Below are positions 37,118-47,240 of a stretch of 64,000 nucleotides of DNA, in pieces. Position 1 is the stretch's first letter, and each line of letters opens with the position of its first letter. Below the pieces are notes generated by a model. It saw nothing but the letters and a program-made list of their open reading frames with translations. It was not told the DNA's origin and did not search any database. The DNA comes from Bacteroidota bacterium (GTDB lineage: Bacteria; Bacteroidota; Bacteroidia; AKYH767-A; OLB10): contig JADJOZ010000003.1 in NCBI GenBank assembly GCA_016713525.1, forward strand, positions 438,198 to 502,197. The letters run 5' to 3'. The position numbers and the translations under genes are program-made.

Positions 37118-38746
37118 ATGAAGTTTAAACTGTTTTTGGGTACTCCGTTGGTATTTGTTGCCGCCTTGCTCTTGTTGGCTTCCCCATCTTTCAGTCAGCA
37201 TTATTATTTCCCGCTGAACAGGGATGTGAACAACCGGTTTGATCCCTATTTGTACCAACCCGGGAATGGTTTTCATACTTCCATCAAACCATACATCAGC
37301 AACGAAGTGCATAAATTAGTTTCAGCAGACACTACCTTCGGATTTGGAATGAAAGAAACGAAGTTTTCTAAGACACTGGTTGGAAGAAAATTATTTAATG
37401 AACATTTATTTTCGATCAGTCAGGATGATTTTATGCTGTATGGTGACCTGAATATTGAATTCCGTGGTGGTCGTTCGATGGAGGATGTAGAAGACAAAAA
37501 CACTTTTATAAATTCTCGTGGAATAACAGTAGGAGGTACGTTTGGAAACAATTTTTCATTCACATCTTCATTCGTGGAATCGCAGGCTACTTTCCCTTCA
37601 TATATCGATTCAGTTGTTGAAGCAATCTTCGTTGTTCCCGGTGGTTCCAGAATAAAGAATTTTAATGATAAATATGATTATGGTACTGCTTCCGGTACTA
37701 TTTCTTATTCGCTGAAAAAGCATTTCAGTTTTCAGTTAGGTCACGATAAAAATTTTATCGGTGATGGTTATCGTTCGATGTTGCTCTCCGATAATTCTTA
37801 CAATTACCCGTTTCTTAAAATTAATGCCAGCTTCTGGAAAATAAAGTACATGGTGCTTTATGCACTTTTTCAGGATGGACCTTATCTGACTTTTAATGAC
37901 GAAGAAAGCTATCGCAGGAAATATGGAACATTCCATTATCTGGATATTGATATCGGTAAGAAATTCACTTTCGGAATTCTGGAAGCGGTAATCTGGAAAC
38001 ACGATCCTTCGCGGGCATTCGACATCAATTATATGAATCCGGTGATTTTTCTGCGTCCTGTAGAATTTTCAATCGGTTCCCCCGATAATGCACTTCTTGG
38101 ATTCAATTTCAAGTATCGCATCAATAAGTCGAATCACTTATACGGTCAGCTGATGCTCGATGAGTTTAAATTGAAGGAAGTACGTGCAAATGATGGCTGG
38201 TGGGGTAATAAACAAGCCTTTCAGGCTGGATTTAAAACTTTTAATATATTCGGAATCAACAACTTACATGCACACACAGAATTCAATTATGCCCGCCCTT
38301 ATACCTATCAACACCGTACATCAAAGACAGCGTATGCTCATTATAATCAGGCACTTGCTCATCCTTTGGGTGCCAACTTCTGGGAGTCCGTATCTTTCAT
38401 CAATTATTCCTGGAAAAGGTGGCATGGCGAATTGAAAGTGAGTTTGGCCGAAGTCGGATTTGATCTTGTTGACTCAACCGGAACTCTCGCGAATTACGGT
38501 CAGAATGTGCTTCTTAGCTATGATACCCGACCCGATGAATATGGAAATCAGACCTTACAGGGAATGGCAACTACCATCATGAATGCCGGTGCCAGAGCCT
38601 GGTATCTGTTGAATCCGAAAAGCAACATGATCGTGGAAGCAGGAGTTGATCTCCGCAGGACTGAAAATGTGGTCAATACTACTGAAACAATGTTCTTTTA
38701 TTTTGGAATTAAAACATCGCTGACGAACCGGTATACCGACTTCTGA
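37118..38746 (+). CDS. Outer-membrane beta-barrel protein, RemB/Wzi-like
   Basis: 542 residues with a signal peptide (cut about after SPSFSQ). The rest is rich in amphipathic strands with aromatic ends (YVLYALFQDGPYL, FGILEAVIWKHDPSRAF, FMNPVIF-like segments), as in Wzi capsule-binding barrels and the Flavobacterium gliding-associated protein RemB. The setting between a polysaccharide glycosyltransferase and a WecA-type transferase supports a role in surface polysaccharide or gliding. The exact function is inference. The frame is intact, unlike its neighbours. Confidence 0.72.
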   Translation: MKFKLFLGTPLVFVAALLLLASPSFSQHYYFPLNRDVNNRFDPYLYQPGNGFHTSIKPYISNEVHKLVSADTTFGFGMKETKFSKTLVGRKLFNEHLFSISQDDFMLYGDLNIEFRGGRSMEDVEDKNTFINSRGITVGGTFGNNFSFTSSFVESQATFPSYIDSVVEAIFVVPGGSRIKNFNDKYDYGTASGTISYSLKKHFSFQLGHDKNFIGDGYRSMLLSDNSYNYPFLKINASFWKIKYMVLYALFQDGPYLTFNDEESYRRKYGTFHYLDIDIGKKFTFGILEAVIWKHDPSRAFDINYMNPVIFLRPVEFSIGSPDNALLGFNFKYRINKSNHLYGQLMLDEFKLKEVRANDGWWGNKQAFQAGFKTFNIFGINNLHAHTEFNYARPYTYQHRTSKTAYAHYNQALAHPLGANFWESVSFINYSWKRWHGELKVSLAEVGFDLVDSTGTLANYGQNVLLSYDTRPDEYGNQTLQGMATTIMNAGARAWYLLNPKSNMIVEAGVDLRRTENVVNTTETMFFYFGIKTSLTNRYTDF

Positions 38747-38953
38747 TCAGAATCAAAAAATTAGTGATTTGTTAATAATTAGTCGACAATTACAAATGCC
38801 TGAAACCCCTAAGTTCCCTATCTTTGCTGCGATGTAGGATGAGTTTATTGACGTTCACCTAATCATTAAAAACATTGCCTCTTAAATTAATATCGTTTAC
38901 CAATTGAAAAGTGCAGTTGACAAAAAAAGAACCTTTCTTAGAAAGGGGCATTT

Positions 38954-38961
38954 TACATTTG
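38954..38961 (+). promoter_or_regulatory. -7 box TACATTTG of the WecA-like gene
   Basis: TAnnTTTG match 22 nt upstream of the ATG at 38984. A short palindrome CCTTTCTTAGAAAGG precedes it. Confidence 0.5.
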
Positions 38962-38983
38962 TTCTGTAATTAAAACTCCCTAT

Positions 38984-40052
38984 ATGATTAACATTGCTTT
39001 TGGTTGTATCACCGCTTTTATCATCACATTTTTGGCGATACCATCAATTATTAAAGTTGCTATCATCAAAACCTCTTTGATGAGCCGGAGAACGCAAAGC
39101 TCACAAATCGAGTATTCCTACCCTGGGTGGATTGGCCATATTCGCCGGAGTGGTATTTTCATATACTTTTTGGTCGGCCGGATTCGATACGCTTTCAACA
39201 CAATACATCATTGCTGCAATTGTGGTTATGTTCTTTATCGGTATTAAAGACGACATTGTAGAACTCACAGCCAAGAAGAAACTGTATGGTCAATTGGTTT
39301 CTGCCGTTATTATTGTAATGTTTGCAAATATCAGAGTAACAAGCCTCTATGGAGTATTTGGAATTTATGAAATACCCTATTGGTTCAGTGTTATTTTCTC
39401 CATCTTCACCATCCTTACCATAATTAATGCCTTTAACCTTATTGATGGTATTGACGGACTTGCTGCCGGTATTGGTGCTATTGCTGCCTTTACTTTCGGT
39501 CTCTGGTTTTATAACTACAATCAGATTTCACTCTGTATTCTTTCTTTCACCTTATTCAGTTCATTACTCGCTTTCCTGGTTTACAATTTCTCACCGGCAA
39601 ACATATTTATGGGTGATACAGGCTCGCTGATTATCGGACTAATTCTGGCAATTCTTGCAATCAATTTTATTGAACTAAGTTTTGCATCTCCACCCTTTGC
39701 ATTTCCTTTCCGGTCTAGTCCTGCAATGGCAATCGCTATTCTTATTATTCCTTTGTTCGATACCCTCAGGATATTCATAGTGCGTGTCCTCCAGAAAAAG
39801 TCGCCATTCAAAGCCGACAGAAATCACATGCACCACGTGTTACTCGATCTGGGACTCTCTCATCGCGGTGTTTCTCTAGCCCTTTATGGTGTAAATATTT
39901 TGTTCATCATGGTAGCATTATTGCTGCGCGATATCTCCAGTCTGGTGCTGCTTGCTGTGCTTAGTTTTATGGCTATTACTTTTAGCCTGACCCCTTTCCT
40001 CATAAAGACAGTTTTCAAGCAAACTAAACCGGTTGATGTGAAATTGTTCTGA
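38984..40052 (+). CDS. WecA/MraY-type undecaprenyl-phosphate sugar-1-phosphate transferase (two frameshifts)
   Basis: About 355 residues with about ten TM helices. After restoring one A near 39071 and one base near 39113 the N-terminus reads KNLFDEPENAKLTNRV then PTLGGLAIFAGV, the family start. The catalytic signatures follow: FFIGIKDDI, NAFNLIDGIDGLAAG, NIFMGDTGS and the C-terminal HMHHVLLDLGLSHR. It adds GlcNAc-1-P or a similar sugar to the lipid carrier and so starts polysaccharide assembly at the inner membrane. Core enzyme motifs are intact, so the frameshifts look like errors. Confidence 0.87.
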
Positions 40053-40332
40053 TAATCAGTTCGTTGCATATTTTTATTTAATTTCCTTATAATCAGGATG
40101 TTGCGAAATTGAGGTTTCTGGCGAACCAAAATTTTATTAACAAAATTCTGAGTTTTCGAAATCCAAAATAAAGCATGGATTCTCGAATTATCAATTTAGG
40201 CAATTGATTTACAATACATTAAATTTTTCCCACAAACACAATATGGTTGAATGAAAACCGAATGGCTTTTATTATGTTAACTGATTGATTGACTGATTGT
40301 AAGAATCGCTGAAGTTTACAGGATTTTTTTAT

Positions 40333-40340
40333 TAATTTTG
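40333..40340 (+). promoter_or_regulatory. -7 box TAATTTTG of the lytic transglycosylase gene
   Basis: TAnnTTTG match 42 nt before the ATG. The remaining 40053-40332 interval is AT-rich and shows nothing else. Confidence 0.45.
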
Positions 40341-40382
40341 TCAGATATTTGAAAAACCAACTAATTAAATTAAATACAGCTG

Positions 40383-41979
40383 ATGAAGTTATTAAGAAGC
40401 CTGGGTTTATTTGGTTTGCTGGTTTCAATGGGGGGATCTTTTGCAATTGCACAAACCGTATCGAATCCACCTGCTGAAACTGTATTACTGCAGAATGATC
40501 CGATTGTTGAAATGCTCGACAGTCTAGTTACGTTAAATAATGTTATCCGTTTTAACAGTCAAAATACTTTGGGTGATGGAAAAACTACCAAAGTGGATAT
40601 TCCTGTTTACAGCGATGAAATTTATGCGCAGCGGATGTCGAAATTATCGTCACCAATTCCGCTTACTTTTAATGCAGAAGTAAAAAAATATATCGAATTA
40701 TATGCATACAAACGTCGCGAATTAACCAGCCGCGTTTTAGGATTATCCAATCTTTATTTCCCATTGTTTGAAGAAGTATTGGATCAGGAAGGTTTGCCTT
40801 TGGAGTTTAAATACTTAGCAGTTGTTGAATCTGCATTGAATCCTGTTGCTGTTTCCACGAGTTGGAGCTACAGGTCTATGGCAATTTATGTATAACACCG
40901 GAAAATTATACGATCTAAAAACATCATCTTACTATGATGAGCGCCGTGATCCTGTAAAATCAACGTATGCCGCTTGTCAGTATTTTAAAGATATGTACAA
41001 GATTTATGGCGATTGGTTATTAGTGATCGCTGCATACAACTGTGGTCCCGGAAATGTGAATAAAGCAATTCGCCGCTCGGGCGGGAAAACAAACTTCTGG
41101 GAAATTGCACGTTTCCTTCCTGCTGAAACCAGAGGCTATGTACCGGCATTTATTGCAGTCACTTATGTGATGAATCATCCGTATGAACATCAAATTTTCC
41201 CTGTAGCACCTGCCTACAATTATTTTGAAGTTGATACGGTTGCCGTTGATCAACAGATTTCACTTCGCAAAATTTCTGAAGCCATCGATCTCCCACTCGA
41301 TGTGCTCACTTATCTGAATCCCCTTTATAAAAGAGGAATAATTCCGCAATCACAGCAGTCGCATATCTTAAGATTACCAACATCTAAAATTAATGCCTGG
41401 CTTGCTGCTGAACCGAATTTATTTACACCTGTTACTCCTGAACCGGTTTATGCTTCTGTAACTCCGGTGAAGTCTGAAGAAACTGAATCTATTAAAGCAG
41501 ATAACGACAGTGATGCGACCGCATTCCGTTATGAAACTAAGAAAGTTAAAAAAGTTTATACCGTAAAGCGTGGTGATAATCTGTCAATGATTTCTCAGAA
41601 AATTAAATGTACTGTCTCCGATTTAAAACATTGGAATAAACTTCGTTCAAGTAGCTTAATGGCCGGCCAGCGACTTAGTTATTATACCAACCAGAAAGTG
41701 AAAGTTGATATTGATCAGGAAACAGCATTAGCTAATTCCGGAGATACATCTGTATCGAAATCACCTGCTACTAGTCAACCTGATGCCGATGCTAATGCTA
41801 AAAAGTTAGCAGCCAATCAGGAATATGTATATCATAAAGTTGAAAAAGGTGATACACTTTGGAATATTGCAAAACGATATGAAGGAGTTACTGTAAAACA
41901 AATTATGGAGTTTAACCGTATCACCGATATCACTAACCTGAAGCCGGGCACTAAACTCAAAGTGAAAGTTAATGGTTAA
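40383..41979 (+). CDS. mltD: Membrane-bound lytic transglycosylase with two LysM domains, MltD-like (one frameshift)
   Basis: About 530 residues. A signal peptide (LLRSLGLFGLLVSMGGSFAIAQ) precedes a family 1D/1F-type SLT domain: the catalytic Glu in AVVESALNPVAVS, then GATGLWQFM, YAACQYFKDMYKIYGDWLL and AAYNCGPGNVNKAI. Two LysM repeats lie near the end (YTVKRGDNLSMISQKIKC and YHKVEKGDTLWNIAKRYEG). One extra base at about 40857 (TTCC-A-CGA) splits the gene between the Glu and GATGLWQFM. It cleaves peptidoglycan glycan strands. The stop overlaps the DUF4837 gene by 8 nt. Confidence 0.92.
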
Positions 41980-42967
41980 AACTTCCATCTTCGCTGTTGC
42001 TGTTTTTTTTATAACTGCTCTTTTTTCTTCATGCGATTTTAGTGATGTCAAGACTTCCTCTTCCGGGAAACCCGGTGAAATTATTATTGTTGCCGATTCA
42101 CTGGTATTGAAAGGTGAAGCTGGAATTATTTTACGTGATTCCCTCGGACAAGCATTTCCCGGTGTTCCACAATATGAACCGGTTTTTACAACTGTTACTA
42201 TTCCTCATGCCAATTTTCGAAATATATTGCAGGCACACCGCAATGTGCTAATGATCGAAATAGGTCCGGTTTCAGGAAACAAGGATTATGCACTCACCTT
42301 TAAAAGGGATGTCTGGGCAACACCACAACTGGTCATGAATCTTCGTGCAAAGGATGCTTCTTACCTGCAAGCAGCGCTGCTCTCCTTCACGGGAACCATA
42401 GTGAAGCAGTTTAGTGATGAAGAACGATTCAGAGCAGCAGAAGGGCTCAAACAATTACCGGAGACAGAGGTCGGAACACTCGTTCAAAAAGAAATGAAGT
42501 TCTTTATGCCTCTTCCTGCTGAGTACTATATTGCCCGACAAAAAAATGGCTACATGTGGCTTCGGAAAGAAACGGCCAACACCAGCCAGGGTTTTCAGAT
42601 GCTGCGATTCCCTTATGTGACCGATACCGTTTTTCAGTCAAATGCTCTCATTTACCTGAGAGACTCATTGTGTAAAGCGAATATCCCCGGACCTTCAGAT
42701 GGTTCTTACATGACAACCGATTATAAATATCCGGTTACAGTGGAGTCTATGAAAATAGATAGCTGCTACGGAGTTGCTGTTCGCGGCTTGTGGAGAACTG
42801 AAGGCGATTTTATGGGCGGGCCTTTCGTTACTTATGCTTTTTTAGATGAGAAAAAACAAGAAGTTGTTTTCATCGATTCCTATACCTATGCGCCTAAATT
42901 CGATAAACGCGAATACGTGAAGGCCATGGAGGCGATGATTTTTGCTATTAGATTGAATGATAAATGA
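41972..42967 (+). CDS. DUF4837 family lipoprotein
   Basis: 331 residues. A lipoprotein signal (FFITALFSSCDF) precedes the DUF4837 body (KPGEIIIVADSLVLKGEAG near residue 30, MLRFPYVTD near 205, a conserved RGLWRTEGDFMGGPFVTYAF near 270). The family follows mltD-like genes in many Bacteroidota; its role is unknown, and linkage suggests cell-wall work. Translation is probably coupled to the upstream gene by overlap. Confidence 0.87.
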   Translation: MVKTSIFAVAVFFITALFSSCDFSDVKTSSSGKPGEIIIVADSLVLKGEAGIILRDSLGQAFPGVPQYEPVFTTVTIPHANFRNILQAHRNVLMIEIGPVSGNKDYALTFKRDVWATPQLVMNLRAKDASYLQAALLSFTGTIVKQFSDEERFRAAEGLKQLPETEVGTLVQKEMKFFMPLPAEYYIARQKNGYMWLRKETANTSQGFQMLRFPYVTDTVFQSNALIYLRDSLCKANIPGPSDGSYMTTDYKYPVTVESMKIDSCYGVAVRGLWRTEGDFMGGPFVTYAFLDEKKQEVVFIDSYTYAPKFDKREYVKAMEAMIFAIRLNDK

Positions 42968-43730
42968 TAAATGATAGATGATAGATGATAAATGGATTGC
43001 TGCTCAGAAAATGCGCAGAGGATGGGCGAATTAAAGATTTTTTTGTTCCTCCTAGTCCTTATTCAATTCTCACTTCTTGTTAGTCAATATTCAATAGGAT
43101 TAAGGATTAAGGATTAAGAATTTTTTTATTCCTCTCAAATGTCACTATTCACTTTTCAATTCTTGTTAATCACTATTCCATAGGATTAAGAATTAAGAAT
43201 TAAGAATTAAGGATTTTTTTATTCCACTCAATTGTCACTATTCACTTTTCAATTTTTGTTAATCAATATTCAATAAAAGTATCATCAAGACGGGCAGCAT
43301 TATAGATCCATGGAAGAAACAATAATTGGTGTTCTATAGCAGCTTCAAAAATTGAATAACAAATATTGAATATTACAAATTGAATAAGGAAATGTATCAT
43401 TATTCACTTTTCAATTCTTGTTAGTCGCTTTTCAATAAAATCATCATGCAGTATACTGAATATACACCCGTAGATGTACTATCCTCACATTAAAGAAAAA
43501 TAAAGTTGATTTTTTGAACGCAGAGTTAGGGAGACGCAGAGAATTTCGCTTGCGCGAGGAGGAGAGTAAGGCATTCGCAGAGCTAAACTGGTGCAAAAAC
43601 GAAATCTTGAAAGTCATTTACAAAATACTGATCACTGATAATTGATCACTAAAAACGCAATTGAAAAACGAAATTTCATTCTGTCTATAAAAATTTACTT
43701 ACAACTTACAACCTTCAACTTTCAACTAGG
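42955..43730. repeat. Gene-free interval of degenerate heptamer arrays
   Basis: Successive 7-bp-periodic tracts: AATGATA/GATGATA (42955-42994), GGATTAA/GAATTAA (about 43097-43125 and 43183-43212), TCACTAT-TCACTTT-TCAATTC series (43143-43180, 43236-43270), TTGAATA-ACAAATA series (about 43352-43390), ACTGATC/ACTGATA (43627-43650), ACTTACA-ACCTTCA-ACTTTCA (43697-43724). Also holds a segment (about 43273-43440) that returns at 46692-46857, and an ACGCAGAG-rich piece (about 43519). No gene. Confidence 0.85.
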
Positions 43731-44290
43731 TGTAGTAACATTTTTTAACCTCGATACAAAAAATTACCAAACCACCAAACCACCAAATCATCAAATCAAG
43801 AGCAGTCACATCTTTTTACTGAGGAACAACAATCAGCACATAAGCAAATCAGCACATTAGCACATTAAAGTGCAGTCACATCTTTTTACTGAGGAACAAC
43901 AATCAGCACATTAGCACATTAAAGTGCAGTCACATCTATTTTACCTCGAAACAAAAAATCAGCACCCATTCGACTACGCTCAGGGCAATGCATCAGCACC
44001 CATTCGGCTCCGCTCAGAGGAAAGCATAAGCACATTGAAAAGCAGTTACATTTTTTTGCCCACACACCCCACTTGTCACTTGCCACTTGCCACTTGTCAC
44101 TTGCCACTTGCCACTTGTCACTTGCCACTTGTCACTTGCCACTTGTCACTTGCCACTAAAGTGCATTAACTTTTTTACCTCGATACAAAAAATTACCAAA
44201 CCACCACCTTTCGACAAGCTCAAGGCAAGAATCATCAAACCACCAAATCAAGAGCAGTCTCATTTTTTAGGTAGGAAAAAAATCAGCACA
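43728..44290. repeat. Array of approx. 38-bp cores separated by simple-repeat fillers
   Basis: Cores resembling GTGCAGTCACATCTTTTTAC followed by CTCGAAACAAAAAAT start at 43728, 43799, 43867, 43921, 44037 (short), 44158 and 44251. Between them are fillers of different kinds: ACCACCAA, AGCACATC, REP-like palindromes (43966-43985, 44000-44020, 44208-44225) and a CACTTGT/CACTTGC heptamer run of about 12 units (44070-44156). Confidence 0.85.
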
Positions 44291-44354
44291 TCAGCACATC
44301 AGCACATTAGCAAATTAATTCATTTCCTTCCTGCCAACAAAAAAATCGGGAATC

Positions 44355-45056
44355 TTACTTTTTAGTTTCGCTTTTCCAGACTTCTGTAAATCTATTTTTT
44401 ATTTCTTCCTGCAAATCGATATGATGTTGCTGCTGGTATAGTTGAACTGCCGACCAGGTTCCAATATAACCCAGATATTGTTCGAAGGTCCATTCATATT
44501 CTTGAATGAAATCAGGGTGATTTATTTTGGTGTATGGAAATGCTATGTTCGCATATTGTTCATCAACCATTTTTCGTTCTTTGTCCCAGTAGTTGCCTAA
44601 AATTTCACTGTAGACATATTTAATGGCAAAATCAACTTCATTATCAACTGTTGGTAAGGAGTACCCGAATAATGCCAGCAGTCCTCCGGGCTTAAGCATG
44701 TTATCGGCTGCATCAAAGAATTTTGAAAGGTCGAACCAGTGCGCTGCCTGACCGACAGTAATGAGATCAATGGAGGATAGATCGGTAATTAATTTTTCTG
44801 CAGGTGCTTTTTGGTAGTGGATATTTTTTTTGGCAATGGCGTGTTTCAATTGCTTGTCACTGATATCAGTTGCTATTACTGTATCAAATGAATCGGCTAA
44901 TCGGGATGCCACCTGTCCATTGCCTGTTGCAACATCAAGCGCCGTATGCTTTGCAGGAACATTTGCCACTAAAAAATCAAATAACGATTCAGGGTAGGAG
45001 GGACGGTATGTTGCATATGCAGTCGACTGAACTGAAAAACGATCTTTCAAGGCCAT
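44355..45056 (-). CDS. Class I SAM-dependent methyltransferase
   Basis: 233 residues. Motif I ALDVATGNGQVASRLAD (about 38-54), ATDISDKQLKHA (motif II), LITVGQAAHWFDLSKFF and LKPGGLLALFGY identify the class; the N-terminus DRFSVQSTAYATYRPSYP and the AHWFD pattern match the small-molecule methyltransferase group (UbiE/Coq5-like). Substrate unknown. It sits alone at the edge of a repeat-rich interval. Confidence 0.85.
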   Translation of the reverse strand: MALKDRFSVQSTAYATYRPSYPESLFDFLVANVPAKHTALDVATGNGQVASRLADSFDTVIATDISDKQLKHAIAKKNIHYQKAPAEKLITDLSSIDLITVGQAAHWFDLSKFFDAADNMLKPGGLLALFGYSLPTVDNEVDFAIKYVYSEILGNYWDKERKMVDEQYANIAFPYTKINHPDFIQEYEWTFEQYLGYIGTWSAVQLYQQQHHIDLQEEIKNRFTEVWKSETKK

Positions 45057-45162
45057 GAATGATTTTTTAAGATTTATAGGTTTGATGTAATATCGGCTTG
45101 AATCAAATTATTTTGATTGTATAACGGTTTATTAAACTATCGGATTTAGGTATTACCGCAAA

Positions 45163-45333
45163 TTAAATTTTCCTCCTGACAAGTGAAATCAATAATACTA
45201 AATCCAATATCAAAGTAATAATATTCACGACTCTTGCAAATGGAGGTGCACCTTCCGGCCATAGTTGTCCTAATAACACTATTCCATTCAGAATAATTAA
45301 TGCAATTATAAATGGCTTTGGTATTTTAATCAT
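45163..45333 (-). CDS. 56-residue two-helix membrane protein
   Basis: Begins MIKIPKPFIIALIILNGIVL and ends VNIITLILDLVLLISLVRRK plus I, with LGQLWPEGAPPFARV between. Two hydrophobic helices (8-24, 36-51) and a basic end give a believable small inner-membrane protein. It ends ATG-proximal 13 nt from the SRPBCC stop, so it is probably in the same operon. No family recognised. Confidence 0.6.
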   Translation of the reverse strand: MIKIPKPFIIALIILNGIVLLGQLWPEGAPPFARVVNIITLILDLVLLISLVRRKI

Positions 45334-45346
45334 ATGAAGTCAGCAA

Positions 45347-45805
45347 TTATTTTTCACAAATTTCTTTAAGTATTTCTAAAGCCTTTGGAAAAGTGGTATT
45401 AAAGTAATCAAGATATTCATCAATCACATCTACATGTACTGTTACAGTTGTAATTCCATTCTTTTCTTCGAAAGTATAATTTTCATATCCTCCGGTCCAT
45501 TTTTCAACTTCAGGCCCTTTGGTAATTTCCTCATCTCCATTCAAAATTCCATAATGTCGGATGGAGACATGTTTTGCAGGAATATTTTCTGCAATCTCAG
45601 AAACCATTCCGCCTCGTTTGCCATCTTCACCAAATCCCAGAAAATAAATTTTCGATCCTTTGTCCCATTTTCCTTCATAGGTGGAGGTGGGATTAAATGG
45701 TGCTGTCCATTCCTCATAAGTCTTGATAGAATCAAGCCCCAGCATGGTTTTGTAAACTTTTATATCTGAAGCATTTATACTTGTGGAGTAGGTTAATTTT
45801 TGCAT
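45347..45805 (-). CDS. SRPBCC domain protein (AHSA1-like)
   Basis: 152 residues, a single START-like fold. N-terminal strand and helix MQKLTYSTSINASDIKVYKT, central MLGLDSIKTYEEWTAPFNP, GGMVSEIAENIPAKHVSI, and C-terminal helix YLDYFNTTFPKALEILKEI match small SRPBCC ligand-binding proteins. Function unknown. It has a TAnnTTTGC box about 43 nt upstream of the start. Confidence 0.82.
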   Translation of the reverse strand: MQKLTYSTSINASDIKVYKTMLGLDSIKTYEEWTAPFNPTSTYEGKWDKGSKIYFLGFGEDGKRGGMVSEIAENIPAKHVSIRHYGILNGDEEITKGPEVEKWTGGYENYTFEEKNGITTVTVHVDVIDEYLDYFNTTFPKALEILKEICEK

Positions 45806-45847
45806 GATTAAGTTCTTTTAAATGGAATTATATAAGTGACTTTAAAA

Positions 45848-45856
45848 GCAAATTTA
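45848..45856 (-). promoter_or_regulatory. -7 box TAAATTTGC of the SRPBCC gene
   Basis: Reverse-strand TAnnTTTGC match 43 nt before the ATG at 45805. Confidence 0.55.
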
Positions 45857-45981
45857 ATTAAATTTTTATTTCTTAGGATATATATCTTAGAGAACTTTTC
45901 GATTTCTATTTAAAACTGGCCCAGGCCACTTTAGATAATTAAGAATTAAGGTTTAAGGATTGAAAATAAGGCACTTTTATT

Positions 45982-46440
45982 GAACGCAGAGTTAGGGAGA
46001 CGCAGAGAATTTCGCTTACGCGAGAAGGTGAGAATTCCTTCAATGACCTAATGACTCTGCTCTGTTGCAAATGACAGAGCACTGCTGTCAATGACTTATC
46101 CGATGGGAGAATTGCAAACGAATATGCATCGAAAATTTATCCTTATTGCATATGACCTATGACTTACATTTTTTTGAACGCAGAGTTTGGGAGACGCAGA
46201 GAATTTCGCTTGCGCGAGAAGGTGAGAATTCCTTCAATGACCTAATGACTCTGCTCTGTTGCAAATGACAGAGCACTGCTGTCAATGACTTATCCGATGG
46301 GAGAATTGCAAACGAATATGCATCGAAAATTTATCCTTATTGCATATGACCTATGACTTACATTTTTTTGAACGCAGAGTTAGGGAGACGCAGAGAATAT
46401 CGTTTGCGCATGGAGGTGAGAATTCCTTCAATGACCTTAA
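45982..46440. repeat. 194-bp tandem repeat, about 2.4 copies
   Basis: Units begin GAACGCAGAGTT at 45982, 46176 and 46370. Each contains GGAGACGCAGAGAATTTCGC, then GAATTCCTTCAATGACC, TGCTCTGTTGCAAATGACAG, and a tail CCTATGACTTACATTTTTTT. The first two are nearly identical; the third is partial. The ACGCAGAG motif also occurs near 43519. No gene. Confidence 0.9.
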
Positions 46441-46615
46441 TTATTTGATAACACTGATTTAGCTGCTCTTTTGCTGTGCGCTGCTTCTTACTAAGATAGT
46501 TTTTAAAATTCCAACTTTAGCAGGCCAGTTTCCCTTTCTACCTCACCCCGGCCCTCTCCAGCATAAGCATCCTCCTTCGTGGGCTATTTCGGGCTGGAAA
46601 GGGAGATATTCCTAT

Positions 46616-46905
46616 TAAGGATTAAGGATTTTTTTCTTCCTCTCAAATGTCACTATTCACTTTTCAATTCTTGCTAGTTAATATTCAATAAAAGTATCAT
46701 CAAGACGGGCAGCATTATAGATCCATGGAAGAAACAATAATTGGTGTTCTATAGCAGCTTCAAAATATTGAATAACAAATATTGAATATTACAAATTGAA
46801 TAAGGAATTGCATCATTATTCAATTCTCACTTCTTGTTAGTCAATATTCAATAGGATTAAGAATTAAGAATTAAGAATTAAGGATTAAGGATTTAGGATT
46901 TTTTG
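46616..46905. repeat. Heptamer arrays and a segment duplicated from 43.3 kb
   Basis: About 165 bp (46692-46857) repeat the segment at 43273-43440, including GTATCATCAAGACGGGCAGC and the TTGAATA-ACAAATA heptamer series. GGATTAA/GAATTAA runs flank it at 46616 and 46854-46900. Confidence 0.85.
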
Positions 46906-47035
46906 TTCCTGCTCTGAAGGAAATTTCGTCAGGATGATAAATTATAAATGATAAATTACAGATTGAGGCTGCGCAGAAAAATGAAAATCGGAATCTTACA
47001 GGTTAGCAGAATTCATAACTGATGATACTGCTGCT

Positions 47036-47228
<193 letters not shown>

Positions 47229-47240
<12 letters not shown>

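Noticed and set aside
43728..44290. CRISPR array
   Set aside because: Cores vary, spacer lengths range from a few to over 80 bp, spacers are simple repeats rather than unique sequences, and no cas gene is in the window.
43924..44365. ORFs with ACHLPLATCHLPL-type repeats
   Set aside because: Pure translation of the CACTTGC/CACTTGT heptamer array.
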